Assembly: GCA_002067705.1 (NCBI GenBank)
Contig: MVRL01000187.1
Span: 1-50,915, forward strand
DNA length: 50,915 bases
From: Methanosaeta sp. PtaU1.Bin112
GTDB lineage: Archaea; Halobacteriota; Methanosarcinia; Methanotrichales; Methanotrichaceae
Direction of reading: 5' to 3'
The notes below the pieces were generated by a model. That model searched no databases. It was not told where the DNA came from and worked only from the letters and a program-made list of their open reading frames with translations. Positions 16,243 through 24,705 of this stretch are shown here, piece by piece. The translations under genes were made by a program, and so were the position numbers. The stretch's first letter is position 1. Each line of letters starts with the position of its first letter.

Positions 16243-17463
16243 TTGAAGGATTATCTCATAATGGATGATGTCAAGCTTGATAATAAAAGGGTCCTGGTAA
16301 GAGTGGACTTCAATTCTCCTATGGACCCTAACGGAAATATTCTGGATGATAAGCGCATTAGAAGCCATTTAGATACTCTGCGGGCGCTGGAGGACTGCCG
16401 GGTGGTTCTCATGGCGCATCAGAGCCGAGCGGGCAAGAAGGATTATACGACTCTAGAGGCTCATGCTCGCCTGGCAACGCGGCTCTTGCGTCGCGATGTT
16501 ACCTACATAGATGATATATTCGGATCTCATGCCCAAAGCTCCATAAAATCGCTGACGCCGGGCGAGGTTCTCCTCTTAGAGAACACCCGTTTCTATGCGG
16601 AAGAGAACATGACCAGGAGCTCTGCTGATCATGCCAAGAGCCACATGGTCAAGAAGCTGGCTCCGTTGTTTGATATCTTCATAAATGACGCTTTCGCAGT
16701 CTCCCATCGCTCTCACTGCTCTGTGGTGGGCTTCACCGAGGTGCTGCCCAGTGTTGCCGGGCTTCTCATGGACAAGGAGATCACGGCGCTGGATAAGGGC
16801 TTGAAAGGCAATGAGCACCCGACGGTCTTTTCATTGGGCGGCACGAAGGCGGACGATTCCATCAAAGTCACCCAGAATGTTCTCGGTCGCGGCGGTGCCG
16901 ATAAGGTTCTTACCTCAGGTGTCGTGGCCACCGTCTTCATGATGGCAGCAGGCATTGATGTAGGCGAGGCCAATCGCAAGTTCGTGGAGGACCAGGAGTA
17001 TCTGGACCAGATCCCAATTGCAGCAAAGCTTCTGCAGGATTATCCCGGCAAGATAGAATTGCCGGTGGATGTAGCCTTAAACCAGAATGGTGAGCGTATA
17101 GATACTGCCGTCAGCAAGCTTCCTACTGCTTTGCCCATTGCAGATATTGGACTTGAGACCATTGTCGTCTATTCCAAGTATATGAAGGAGGCCAAGGTTA
17201 CCGTTCTCAATGGGCCTACAGGCGTTTTTGAGAAGGAAAACTTCCGGTTGGGAACCGCAGAGCTATTGAAAGCGGCTACCGAATCTGGCTATTCTATTGC
17301 CGGCGGCGGTCATAGCGTGGCGGCCATTGAGCAGCTGGGCCTGGAGTCCAAGTTCACCCATGTGAGTATGGGTGGCGGCGCTTCCATAACTTATCTCTCA
17401 GGTGAGCCTCTGCCCGGCATTGAAGCCCTGAAGAAGGCGGCACTGCGAGCACGAAAGGCTTGA
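16243..17463 (+). CDS. pgk: Phosphoglycerate kinase
   Basis: 406 residues. It interconverts 1,3-bisphosphoglycerate and 3-phosphoglycerate; in a methanogen the flux is mainly gluconeogenic. Conserved elements are VLVRVDFNSPMD, the basic substrate site LLLENTRFY, FINDAFAVSHRSHCS, FSLGGTKADDS, the nucleotide loop NGPTGVFE and the C-terminal GGGHS. The chosen start is TTG 16243, because GGGGG at 16231-16235 is 7 nt upstream; the next in-frame ATG is at 16261 and lacks a site. It is convergent with the DHH phosphoesterase. Confidence 0.97.
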   Translation: MKDYLIMDDVKLDNKRVLVRVDFNSPMDPNGNILDDKRIRSHLDTLRALEDCRVVLMAHQSRAGKKDYTTLEAHARLATRLLRRDVTYIDDIFGSHAQSSIKSLTPGEVLLLENTRFYAEENMTRSSADHAKSHMVKKLAPLFDIFINDAFAVSHRSHCSVVGFTEVLPSVAGLLMDKEITALDKGLKGNEHPTVFSLGGTKADDSIKVTQNVLGRGGADKVLTSGVVATVFMMAAGIDVGEANRKFVEDQEYLDQIPIAAKLLQDYPGKIELPVDVALNQNGERIDTAVSKLPTALPIADIGLETIVVYSKYMKEAKVTVLNGPTGVFEKENFRLGTAELLKAATESGYSIAGGGHSVAAIEQLGLESKFTHVSMGGGASITYLSGEPLPGIEALKKAALRARKA

Positions 17464-17483
17464 TCGGATCGACTGAGATTACT

Positions 17484-18428
17484 TCAGGTCAAGCTCTCCA
17501 GCAATTTTTTTCGGCACGCATCCAGGAGTACGGAGGGGTCACCTATCGCCTCCAGGGCGGCAGCCGACCTGTGACCTCCGCCATCGCCACCGTAGGCCCT
17601 TGCTACCTCTCCCAGGAGCTTTGCCAGGTTTATGTTCCTGCAGGCAGCCTCGCGGCTGGAGCGGGCACTGATTCGAACCTTCTCGCTCTTTCCATGTCTT
17701 CCCGCCACAAAGGCCACATCCGCTCCCAGATCCACCAGGGCCATGGCTGCGGAGCCCTCAAAGGAGTTGACTTCAGTGCAGGCAATGAGCCAGTCTCCCT
17801 GCCGAGTGACCTCACACCGGGAAGCAGCTTTGAGGAGAGCAATTCTCTGCGACAGATCTGCGGGCACGGAAAGGGCATCCTGTGCTTCTTCATAGTCAAA
17901 TCCCCCTGCTTTCAGAATCTCGGCTGCTGCCAGGAAGGTGCCGGTTGAGGCGCGTTTGAAACGGCCTGTGTCCGCAATCAGGCCCGCCATGAGCCCCAGA
18001 GCTGCTCTTTTCTCGATCGTCTTGCCGTTTTCTTTTAAAATCGTCCAGACGATCTCTGCAGTGGATTTCGTGGGTTTTTGTATGTAGAAAAGGGAGCCAT
18101 CCAGCAGTCCCTTATCCAGATGATGGTCTACCAGAGCATAGCTTTTCGGCAGTCTATCGCCCAATTGGGTACTTACCGAGGTGTCCACTACTACCACCAG
18201 GTCGTAGTCGTCCACTGGTGGGTTAATCAGTATTCGCGCTCCGAGGATATCTGCCAGGTAGGCACCTGTGCGGCTCAGATCGTCTGCCGCGCCGATGCTG
18301 CCCCCAAAGGCCCGGCTGAGGGCAAAGCTGCAACCGATAGCATCAGGATCGGCGTTCCTGTGGCAGAGGTAGAGGACATTTCGGTATGGGGCGATGCAAG
18401 CACCATACTGCTTCTCGCGGATGCGCAT
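17484..18428 (-). CDS. DHH-family phosphoesterase (NrnA/RecJ-like)
   Basis: 314 residues with the complete DHH/DHHA1 set: HRNADPDAIG (motif I, ~22-31), VVVDTSVS (motif II), VDHHLDKG (the DHH motif), GLIADTGRF (motif IV) and the glycine-rich GGDGGGHRSAAALEA of the DHHA1 domain near the C-terminus. Such compact proteins act as Mn2+-dependent phosphodiesterases on short oligonucleotides, pAp or cyclic dinucleotides; which one cannot be told here. It is a single gene, convergent with pgk. Confidence 0.88.
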   Translation of the reverse strand: MRIREKQYGACIAPYRNVLYLCHRNADPDAIGCSFALSRAFGGSIGAADDLSRTGAYLADILGARILINPPVDDYDLVVVVDTSVSTQLGDRLPKSYALVDHHLDKGLLDGSLFYIQKPTKSTAEIVWTILKENGKTIEKRAALGLMAGLIADTGRFKRASTGTFLAAAEILKAGGFDYEEAQDALSVPADLSQRIALLKAASRCEVTRQGDWLIACTEVNSFEGSAAMALVDLGADVAFVAGRHGKSEKVRISARSSREAACRNINLAKLLGEVARAYGGDGGGHRSAAALEAIGDPSVLLDACRKKLLESLT

Positions 18429-18534
18429 GGATACTATCTAGAGCTATAAGAATTGATATAGGTTGTCCATATGGATTGTTTAAAAGGTGTGTTGTTGGCA
18501 AAAATGGATTTTCTCTCTTGTTTGCTCCGCGTTT

Positions 18535-18699
18535 CTATCCCATGACAGAGAAGACAAAAAGAATCCCGAAACCCAGGATCAGGGTGAGCATGAGAAGCAA
18601 ATCGCGATGTTTGTACCTTATAATCCATTCAAGATACAGCATTTCATCTTTTCCAGCCTCTTTCTGCTCTCTCTGCCAGAATGCGGCAACGTCCGACAT
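18535..18699 (-). CDS. 54-residue single-helix membrane protein
   Basis: ATG 18699 to TAG 18535-18537. A charged N-terminal half (MSDVAAFWQREQKEAGKDEM) is followed by IIRYKHRD and one strong helix (~34-52, LLLMLTLILGFGILFVFSV). A purine-rich GGAGCGGGGAAG lies just upstream of the ATG as a ribosome site. I recognise no family. The basic residues before the helix suggest the N-terminus stays in the cytoplasm. It lies upstream of the DHH gene on the same strand, 106 bp away. Confidence 0.65.
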   Translation of the reverse strand: MSDVAAFWQREQKEAGKDEMLYLEWIIRYKHRDLLLMLTLILGFGILFVFSVMG

Positions 18700-18860
18700 C
18701 TTCCCCGCTCCATCGATCTTCAGTTAATCATTGCCTAAAAATGGGATATTGTTGGATGGCCCTGCCATTCGGCAGGCCATTTCTCTTTCAATTCTTTTCT
18801 GCGTGCCAGCAGGCTGCAATAACACCGCAGCCCATTGCGCAGCCTTTATTGTACTATTGT

Positions 18861-19343
18861 CTATCTTCCGCCTCTTGCCTGGACGTTATCCATTCCCTGG
18901 CAATTGCCGTCCTGGCCCAAGGGTCCATTCCTGTTCATTCCTCTCAGCATCATGCCATCATCCATCATGCCCGGTCCCATGCCGCCCATGCGGTCCATTC
19001 TCATCGCTCTGATCTGGGCAAGGGTCATATTGCCGAGCTTTTCCATCTGCTTCTTATGCAGCTCCTCAATCTGAGCCACTGTCATGTTTTCAAGTTCTGC
19101 GATCTTCTCGTCGCGCAGCTCTTTGAACTGGTTAAGTGTCATGTTATCGAAATTCGCTCTGGTGGCATCATCTACCAGGAGCATCCAGCCATTGTGTCCG
19201 CCAAATCCTCCCTTCTCCAGGGAGCCGTTGCATCTATCATTGCATCTGTCTTTGTTGCCATCGAATGGAGCGGCATTAGCCGGTGCCAGAGAGAGGCAGA
19301 CCATAGCGAGCGCCATTACGGCCATTGCGATCTTCGTCTTCAT
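18861..19343 (-). CDS. Small secreted protein with three sequon-headed 19-residue repeats
   Basis: 160 residues from ATG 19343, chosen because it starts a signal peptide (MKTKIAMAVMALAMVCLSLA, then PANA) and has GAGGTG upstream. A pair of close cysteines (DRCNDRCNG) follows the cleavage site. Three repeats of 19 residues then begin NMTLNQFKEL, NMTVAQIEEL and NMTLAQIRAM; each opens with an N-x-T glycosylation sequon and continues as amphipathic helix. The C-terminus is rich in Met, Gly and Asp (GGMGPGMMDDGMM), which might bind metal. No known family is recognised. Confidence 0.78.
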   Translation of the reverse strand: MKTKIAMAVMALAMVCLSLAPANAAPFDGNKDRCNDRCNGSLEKGGFGGHNGWMLLVDDATRANFDNMTLNQFKELRDEKIAELENMTVAQIEELHKKQMEKLGNMTLAQIRAMRMDRMGGMGPGMMDDGMMLRGMNRNGPLGQDGNCQGMDNVQARGGR

Positions 19344-19992
19344 GTTTTCTTTACACCTCAGAGCTTCTTCTTTGTGAATGCCAGGGAGGTTGCATCGCCT
19401 GCGACATTCACTGATCACCACCCTGTCAGGAACGATAGAAAAAGATGGAGCCGAACGAACGATTCGGAAATCTGCTCATCATCGAGATGAACTTCGACAA
19501 AAGGCGAAAAACCGTTTTATTCTCTATAAACGGATTCGAGAACGTTTTGTTTCCATGATTCTGCCAATCCAGGCGATCTTTTGGCAATTTCGCCTTGAAT
19601 AGGCAGGATCGCCGATGTAGCCGCAGTCCGCCCTGCGGAGAGGGCCGCCCGGCAGAGTCCTTGGCCATGAGGTGCTTGGGCCTATGATGACGTTCTCTGC
19701 GCGAGACTCAGGCATCGCCGCCTTGATGCATCTTAGGCGTTCCCTTTCACGTTGTAGCTGCAAAGGGCAGCAATCTGGCAAAGGTTGTGACGGTCTATTG
19801 AGCAGATGAGGATACATGGCTCAATCATCGGACGCGAAAGACGTAGATGGTCAATGCCTCTGCGGCAGAGGCAAGTTGCATGAGGGATTCACTGAACTTC
19901 GGGTCCGGGTAGATAGGCACCCTGCTGGTCATAAAAAACGTTCCCGCAAGAGTATTCTATCTGATAGAGGCGCAATTGCTAGAGGTTGTCAT
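19344..19992. other. 649-bp region without a convincing gene
   Basis: Only short overlapping frames on both strands are open and none has a recognisable domain, ribosome site or compositional support. The stretch lies between the secreted-protein promoter and the truncated VapC fragment and may include decayed toxin or mobile-element sequence. An AT-rich segment at about 19510-19560 could hold the promoter of the secreted protein. Confidence 0.5.
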
Positions 19993-20097
19993 CTAAGATC
20001 TCTGCGTATCGATCGATTCCAGAAACCGCCGCACCTCTGCTGCTCTCTCCTGCTGAAGGAGAAGCTCAAGCCATACGTTGGTATCCAGCAGGTACAT
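19993..20097 (-). pseudogene. Truncated VapC-type PIN toxin
   Basis: ATG 20097 opens a PIN domain start, MYLLDTNVWLELLLQQERA, with the first catalytic Asp at residue 5, but the frame stops after 34 residues where PIN toxins have about 130. No other frame downstream clearly restores the lost D/E motifs. The start overlaps the antitoxin stop as TGATG, the usual toxin-antitoxin coupling. It is interpreted as a decayed toxin; a functional mini-protein is unlikely. Confidence 0.75.
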
Positions 20098-20378
20098 CAA
20101 TCGCCCCACCAGTCTAACGAGTCCTTCTGAAGCTCCTGCGATGTGTACTGATCGCGAAACTCTTTCAAGCCTCCGGCCCAATCCAGCCGAAGCCTCCTCC
20201 TTTTCGGCTTGGCCCTCTTCTCCGCCAGGAACATGGCGAAGTCGCGGACCTCTTGCTGGTGCTCAGGAGGCAGCGAGGCCATGATCTCTTCAAGGGATTC
20301 CATCAGGATGTTATTGTCCTTCGACGCTAAAAGGTTCTCTGAGGGATTCGGGGCAATATCCGCGATTTGTGTGCCCAT
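20097..20378 (-). CDS. VapB-type antitoxin (DUF2281-like)
   Basis: 93 residues from ATG 20378, or 68 from ATG 20303, which is closer to the usual size. The core LPPEHQQEVRDFAMFLAEKR is the family's helical DNA-binding/dimer region, and the tail LRLDWAGGLKEFRDQYTS resembles the toxin-neutralising segment of these antitoxins. It is translationally coupled to the truncated PIN gene. Its frame is intact although its partner is broken. Confidence 0.78.
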   Translation of the reverse strand: MGTQIADIAPNPSENLLASKDNNILMESLEEIMASLPPEHQQEVRDFAMFLAEKRAKPKRRRLRLDWAGGLKEFRDQYTSQELQKDSLDWWGD

Positions 20379-20412
20379 CTCGACTGGTCCGCCACGCAGG
20401 GCCCCTGGACGG

Positions 20413-20469
20413 CTATTTTAGCGCGATCCGAATTTCGCGCACTACGCACTCGTCAACAGGAAATCGCAT
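20413..20469 (-). pseudogene. Truncated DUF5615-type PIN-like toxin
   Basis: Immediately after the DUF433 stop (TAG then ATG with no gap), ATG 20469 encodes MRFPVDECVVREIRIALK and stops. The first residues resemble DUF5615 toxins, which start with a hydrophobic strand ending in D-E-C/N. The expected ~100 further residues are missing. The genetic order DUF433 then DUF5615 is a known type II toxin-antitoxin layout, so I read this as a second decayed toxin. Confidence 0.55.
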
Positions 20470-20718
20470 CTAAACGGACTTGGTCGCGAGTGGAATGAAA
20501 GAGGCATCTTGAAGAGCCTTGGAGGCAAAGAGGAGACAAGCATAGATGTCGTCTTTTTCCAAGCCAGGATACTCTGCCAGGATCTCCTCCATGATGATGC
20601 CGTGAGCAAGGAAGCCTAGGATGTATTCTACGGTAAGCCGGGTGCCCCGGATGACTGGCTTGCCTACCATCACTTTGGGATTTATAGTTATCCTTTGCAG
20701 CATATCTTCATTATTCAC
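20470..20718 (-). CDS. DUF433 antitoxin-like protein
   Basis: 82 residues. The sequence matches the DUF433 pattern: ITINPKVMVGKPVIRGTRLT (strand and turn), then VEYILGFLAHGIIMEEILAE and YPGLEKDDIYACLLFAS. These small helix-turn-helix proteins act as antitoxins or regulators and usually pair with a PIN-like toxin. Its partner here is a remnant. The gene follows the nuclease pseudogene on the same strand by 40 bp. Confidence 0.85.
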   Translation of the reverse strand: MNNEDMLQRITINPKVMVGKPVIRGTRLTVEYILGFLAHGIIMEEILAEYPGLEKDDIYACLLFASKALQDASFIPLATKSV

Positions 20719-20758
20719 AAAGATGCTATTGGATGCACTCTTGATATAAATGTGAGTT

Positions 20759-21775
20759 TTATTGTCGCTTCTTCAACTCTTCAAGCACTTCTCTAACTAC
20801 ATCCCGGTACTTTGGCCGAATCGAAAAGTTGTCTTTCTCCCAATGATGTCGTGGGTACTCGTATGCAACAACTTGTCGAAGAAAATCATTCTTCTTCATA
20901 CCAAGCTGCGACGAAATTGATGTCAGGTAGAATCCTACTTTCGATTCATCGCAATTCTGATCGAACTCAACAAATTTGCTTGATAATTGTTCTCTGCTGA
21001 GTTTATCCGATTCCTTGTTATTCAAGAGTGATGGAAACAAAATGTCCCGCATTCGCCGGTTAGTGACTCTGTCTCTTGAGAGGTAATCTAGTAACAACCA
21101 TTTCAAGCTTGACACGTCATAATCAACGGCAGGAGGTTCATCGGACATTGGGATTTCAAACTTTTTCCTTTTTCCGCTCCGCTCCTGTTCCGCCTCTTCA
21201 GAAATAATGGATGTTTTCATCAGAAGTTCGTCTCCACCACTTGTCTTGACATAATTTAGAACTATGGCATTGACGTTGACTTCATATGAATCCGAAAGCC
21301 ATTCAATCATTCTTTCTAGAGACGCCTCGATGGAGAAGCCGACAAGGAGAATTCTCTGCGTGCTATTGAGATTTACATTCTCCAGATCGACATCAGGAAA
21401 TCTCTCGTTGAATGATTCCCCGAATGCTTTTGAAGTGTATGATGAATGAATTTCGCTCAATTTTTCGGCAGTCCATTCAGCAACATTTGATGCGTAATCG
21501 ATCGCTTGAGCCAGTGTCTCGCGTGGCAATTCGGCGCGCTTGATTTAAATAATTACTGTATTTCCTGATTTGTCAATGCCGAGTAAATCAATAGGCCCGG
21601 ATTTAGTCATCACCTGTCTGCCAATTATCATGATATCTGCCCCTATTATTTCCGGATTTGATGCAAGCCAGGGTTCAAGATCATATGGCTCAGTTCGACC
21701 TTCATCTTTTAGAGCAGTAACCACGGATGTTAACTTGCCGTCTATTATTTGCCATGTTTTTATTTCAGTTCCCAT
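20759..21775 (-). pseudogene. NucS/DUF91-like PD-(D/E)XK endonuclease with in-frame stop at catalytic Glu
   Basis: Two open frames, 21545-21775 and 20759-21529, lie in the same reading frame separated by TAA 21545-21547. Together they would encode 338 residues. The first part has EPWLASNPEIIGADIMIIGR and GPIDLLGIDKSGNTVII, the N-terminal part of the RecB/NucS-like nuclease core; translation after the stop gives IKRAELP. In the family this position reads (V/I)ELKR or EVKR, so the stop replaces the Glu of the D-ExK motif (one G-to-T change from GAA). The C-terminal part is helical and not recognised. A second initiation at TTG 21529 would lack the active site. Confidence 0.72.
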
Positions 21776-21801
21776 GATCCTAACATCTCCTTAAACGCAA
21801 A

Positions 21802-21840
21802 TGGGCTATCCAAAAATGCCCGCTCAAAGAAAAAGAAAAG
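21802..21840 (-). terminator. T-rich terminator after alaS
   Basis: Downstream of the alaS stop the minus strand reads CTTTTCTTTTTCTTT, followed by GGGC-ATTTTTGGATA-GCCC, a small hairpin with a T run. Oligo-T tracts are typical archaeal terminators. Confidence 0.45.
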
Positions 21841-24576
21841 TTAGCCCCTCATCGCTTCTCGTCCCGCCTTCAGGGCCTCGTCCAGCTTTCCGGCGTTGGG
21901 CCCTCCGCCTTGCGCCAGCTCAGGCCTGCCTCCGCCGCCTCCGCCCAGGGCGCGCGCCGCAACTCGGATGATGCTGCCCGCCTTGATTCCTTTCGCCAGG
22001 CCCGACTGGCCCACGGCAGAGACGAGCTTTCCGGTCTCGCTGCCCAAAAGGGCGATGCAGTCCTGCTCAGCCAAAAGCGCAGCTGCCTTGAGCAGCTCAT
22101 CTATATCGGCATTGCCCATCTTCTGCACCACGATTCTGAGGCCGTCCACAGTCTCGGCCTCGGCGATCAAGGTCTTGAGCCGCGCTTTTGCCAGATCTTC
22201 CTTCAGTCGCTCAATCTCCTTCTGCTGGCCCTTCCACTCCTCAAAGAAGCGGGATGCCGTCTTGGCCAGCTGCTCCGCAGGCACGCGCAGCACATCCGCC
22301 GCGCCCGAGAGCAGGTCGTCCCTCTCCTGGCCCGCCCTAACTGCGGCTTCGCCAGCGGCAAACTCGATCCTCTCCACGCCGTCCTGAATGCGCTCGGATC
22401 GCAGGATCTTGATGGCGCCGATCATGCCCGTGTTGGTGACATGCGTTCCCGCGCAGGCCTCGATGTCACTGCCCACGCGCACCACCCGAATCTGATCGCC
22501 GGGCGGAACGCCACCCTGGTAAAGCTCAAAGCCGAAGAGCTTCTCAGCCTCGGTCCTGGGCAGGAACTGGGTGTCCACTGGCTGCATCTCCATCACCCTC
22601 CGGTTGGCCTCTAGCTCAATTGCCTTCAGCTCGCCGTCGGTGATGCGCTTGTAGTGGGAGATGTCCAGCCGTGCCCGGTCCTCGCTCTTCTGGGCTCCGG
22701 CCTGCCAGACGTGCTTTCCTAAAACGCGCTTAGCGGAGTCGTGCACCAGATGGGTGGCTGTGTGGTGCCGGGCATGAGCCATACGGCGGCGCATATCCAC
22801 CTTGCCGTCAACCCAATCGCCTTTCTGTAGCTCCGGCAGGCCGGCGGCCCTGGCCAGCTTGTGCAGGACCACCTCTCCAGACTTCTGGACATCCACTACC
22901 GAATAGACCTGGCCGTCCTTCTCCAGGGTGCCGTGATCGCAAGGCTGGCCGCCGCCCTCTGGGTAGAGGAGCGTCCGGTCCAGAATAACGCTGCCGTCTT
23001 CGGCGATATCCAGAACCTGAGCAGAGAAGACCCAATCGTTGGGATGACCGTAGAAGAGAAGCTCTGTCTTGCCGGGCCGGGGGGCGGCAGCCGCCTCCTC
23101 CTTCTCCGCCCGGATGCGCTTCTTGGCCACCAGAGAATAGAAGTTGTCCGGAAGCACCACCGCTGCGCCCAGCTCCTCCGCTGACTCGCGGGCGATCTCG
23201 GGTGGAATGCCGTGCGTGTCGTAAAGGGAGATCATCTCCTCCAGGGGTATGGGCAGCTTCTTCTGGAGGTAGCTCTCCGCAGTCTTTCTGACCAGGCGCT
23301 TGCCCTTCTCCAGGGTCTCGGCATACTTCTGCTCCTCCTGGTCGAGTATCTCCTTGATGGTGACAAAACGCTCCTGCCAGTCGGGATAGTCCAGCCTCTG
23401 AATCTGCATCTGCACCAGCTCCGCCAGCGGCATTGTGAGATCCAGCTCCTTCATCAGGCGAAGGGTGCGGCGTATGACCAGTCTGGAAAGGTAGCCTGCT
23501 TTGACATTGGAGGGGATGATGCCGTCGCCCAGCATGTAGGCCAGGCAGCGGGTGTGGTCGACCACTGCGTAGATGCGCTCCATTGGCTCAATGGTCTTCG
23601 AGAGCTTCTCAGGCGAGATGCCAATGTTGCCTGCAATCTTCTTGCGAAGATCCTCCATGCTGTACTCATCCAGGTCTACCATTCCCGCCAGCCTGGCGTT
23701 CTGAGCGAAGATCTCGGCGTACTCGGCATCCTTCAGATTGTGCTCAACTCCGGCAAGATCTGCCACCCTGCGGACTAGATCCGGGAAGATGGCATCATAG
23801 ATGGTGGGCGATCCGGTGGAGGCCCAGACAAACCTCTCCAGGCCATATCCTGTGTCCACGATGTAGTTGTTCATCTTCTCATAAGCCTCGCCCTTGATCT
23901 GGATGGACCCGTTGGGCACAGCTTTGAGGTCCATGAAGACCAGAGTGGCCAGCTCCAGTCCGCCGATCATGACCTCCACGCTCGGGCCGGCATTGCCGCC
24001 GCCAGCCCAGGGGTTCTCCTTGTAGGTCACCGCCAGGGGGTCCATGCCGAGGCCCAGCAGCAGCTCATCGCATAGCGCAACCGTCCGATCCTTCCAGTAA
24101 TGCTCTTTTTCTCGGGTGTTGAAGACGTGGTGGGCCATCATCTCGAAGGTGGTAAGGTGCCGCCCGCTGCGCCCTACCGAATCGAGGTCGTCCAGTCTGA
24201 TGCAGGGCTGGCTGATGGTGAGCGGATTAGCGGGTGGCGGCACCTGTCCGGAGGTGACGAATGGTTGGAAGTCGGCGATGGAAGCAATGGTTAGGTAAAT
24301 GTCGTCTCGCCAGCGGGCCACCACTGGATACCTCTTGATGCGGGCGTGCCCTCTGCTTTCAAAGAAGTTGAGGTAGTGCTCGCGCATCTCGTCTATGGTG
24401 TGCTTGCGCTTGAATATGGGCGAGCCGATAAAGGTATAGGGATCGCAGGGTGGGTCCCCGCAGGTCTTCCTCTCGCCGTTCCTGGTCCAGAAGAATTTGC
24501 CGCATTTTTCGCACTTCTTTCGCTGGAATCCCTCATCCACGAAGAAGTCTAGTCGATACTCATCCTCGGAGAACAT
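21841..24576 (-). CDS. alaS: Alanyl-tRNA synthetase (archaeal type)
   Basis: 911 residues from ATG 24576; a TTG two codons earlier is a weaker start. It charges tRNA-Ala and clears misacylated Ser and Gly. The archaeal N-terminal extension has a cysteine pair CEKCGKFFW and CGDPPC, likely binding zinc, before the class II aminoacylation domain (FESRGHARIKRYPVVARW, then TISQPCIRLDDLDSVGRSGR). The editing domain has HARHHTATH and CAGTH. The C-terminal oligomerisation domain ends with a glycine cluster ALGGGGGGRPELAQGG. It is monocistronic. Confidence 0.97.
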   Translation of the reverse strand: MFSEDEYRLDFFVDEGFQRKKCEKCGKFFWTRNGERKTCGDPPCDPYTFIGSPIFKRKHTIDEMREHYLNFFESRGHARIKRYPVVARWRDDIYLTIASIADFQPFVTSGQVPPPANPLTISQPCIRLDDLDSVGRSGRHLTTFEMMAHHVFNTREKEHYWKDRTVALCDELLLGLGMDPLAVTYKENPWAGGGNAGPSVEVMIGGLELATLVFMDLKAVPNGSIQIKGEAYEKMNNYIVDTGYGLERFVWASTGSPTIYDAIFPDLVRRVADLAGVEHNLKDAEYAEIFAQNARLAGMVDLDEYSMEDLRKKIAGNIGISPEKLSKTIEPMERIYAVVDHTRCLAYMLGDGIIPSNVKAGYLSRLVIRRTLRLMKELDLTMPLAELVQMQIQRLDYPDWQERFVTIKEILDQEEQKYAETLEKGKRLVRKTAESYLQKKLPIPLEEMISLYDTHGIPPEIARESAEELGAAVVLPDNFYSLVAKKRIRAEKEEAAAAPRPGKTELLFYGHPNDWVFSAQVLDIAEDGSVILDRTLLYPEGGGQPCDHGTLEKDGQVYSVVDVQKSGEVVLHKLARAAGLPELQKGDWVDGKVDMRRRMAHARHHTATHLVHDSAKRVLGKHVWQAGAQKSEDRARLDISHYKRITDGELKAIELEANRRVMEMQPVDTQFLPRTEAEKLFGFELYQGGVPPGDQIRVVRVGSDIEACAGTHVTNTGMIGAIKILRSERIQDGVERIEFAAGEAAVRAGQERDDLLSGAADVLRVPAEQLAKTASRFFEEWKGQQKEIERLKEDLAKARLKTLIAEAETVDGLRIVVQKMGNADIDELLKAAALLAEQDCIALLGSETGKLVSAVGQSGLAKGIKAGSIIRVAARALGGGGGGRPELAQGGGPNAGKLDEALKAGREAMRG

Positions 24577-24664
24577 AGTCAATCAGCTTGTAATCGGAGG
24601 ATGATTGCAGGAATGCTAAAAGGTTTTCCCGAGATATGATAATTATCTATAGGAAAATATATGG

Positions 24665-24685
24665 ATGGCCGTCTTCTTCGGCCAT
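24665..24685 (-). terminator. Hairpin terminator of the nob1-regulator operon
   Basis: ATGGCCG (24665-24671) and CGGCCAT (24679-24685) form a perfect 7-bp stem with a 7-nt loop, about 20 bp beyond the stop of the PRTase-like gene. A T-rich stretch follows on the minus strand. Confidence 0.6.
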
Positions 24686-24705
24686 TTATTATCTGATTTT
24701 AGGGT

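Noticed and set aside
17460-17948. Plus-strand frame overlapping the pgk stop
   Set aside because: It runs antisense through the DHH phosphoesterase and resembles no protein.
19524-19817. 97-codon minus-strand frame in the gene-free stretch
   Set aside because: Composition is Pro/Arg-rich without any recognisable domain, and no ribosome site precedes it.
21545-21547. Stop-codon read-through or recoding at the nuclease TAA
   Set aside because: TAA is not the pyrrolysine (TAG) or selenocysteine (TGA) codon, and no recoding signal is apparent.
21910-22614. Plus-strand frames opposite alaS
   Set aside because: They are shadows of the GC-rich alaS coding strand.
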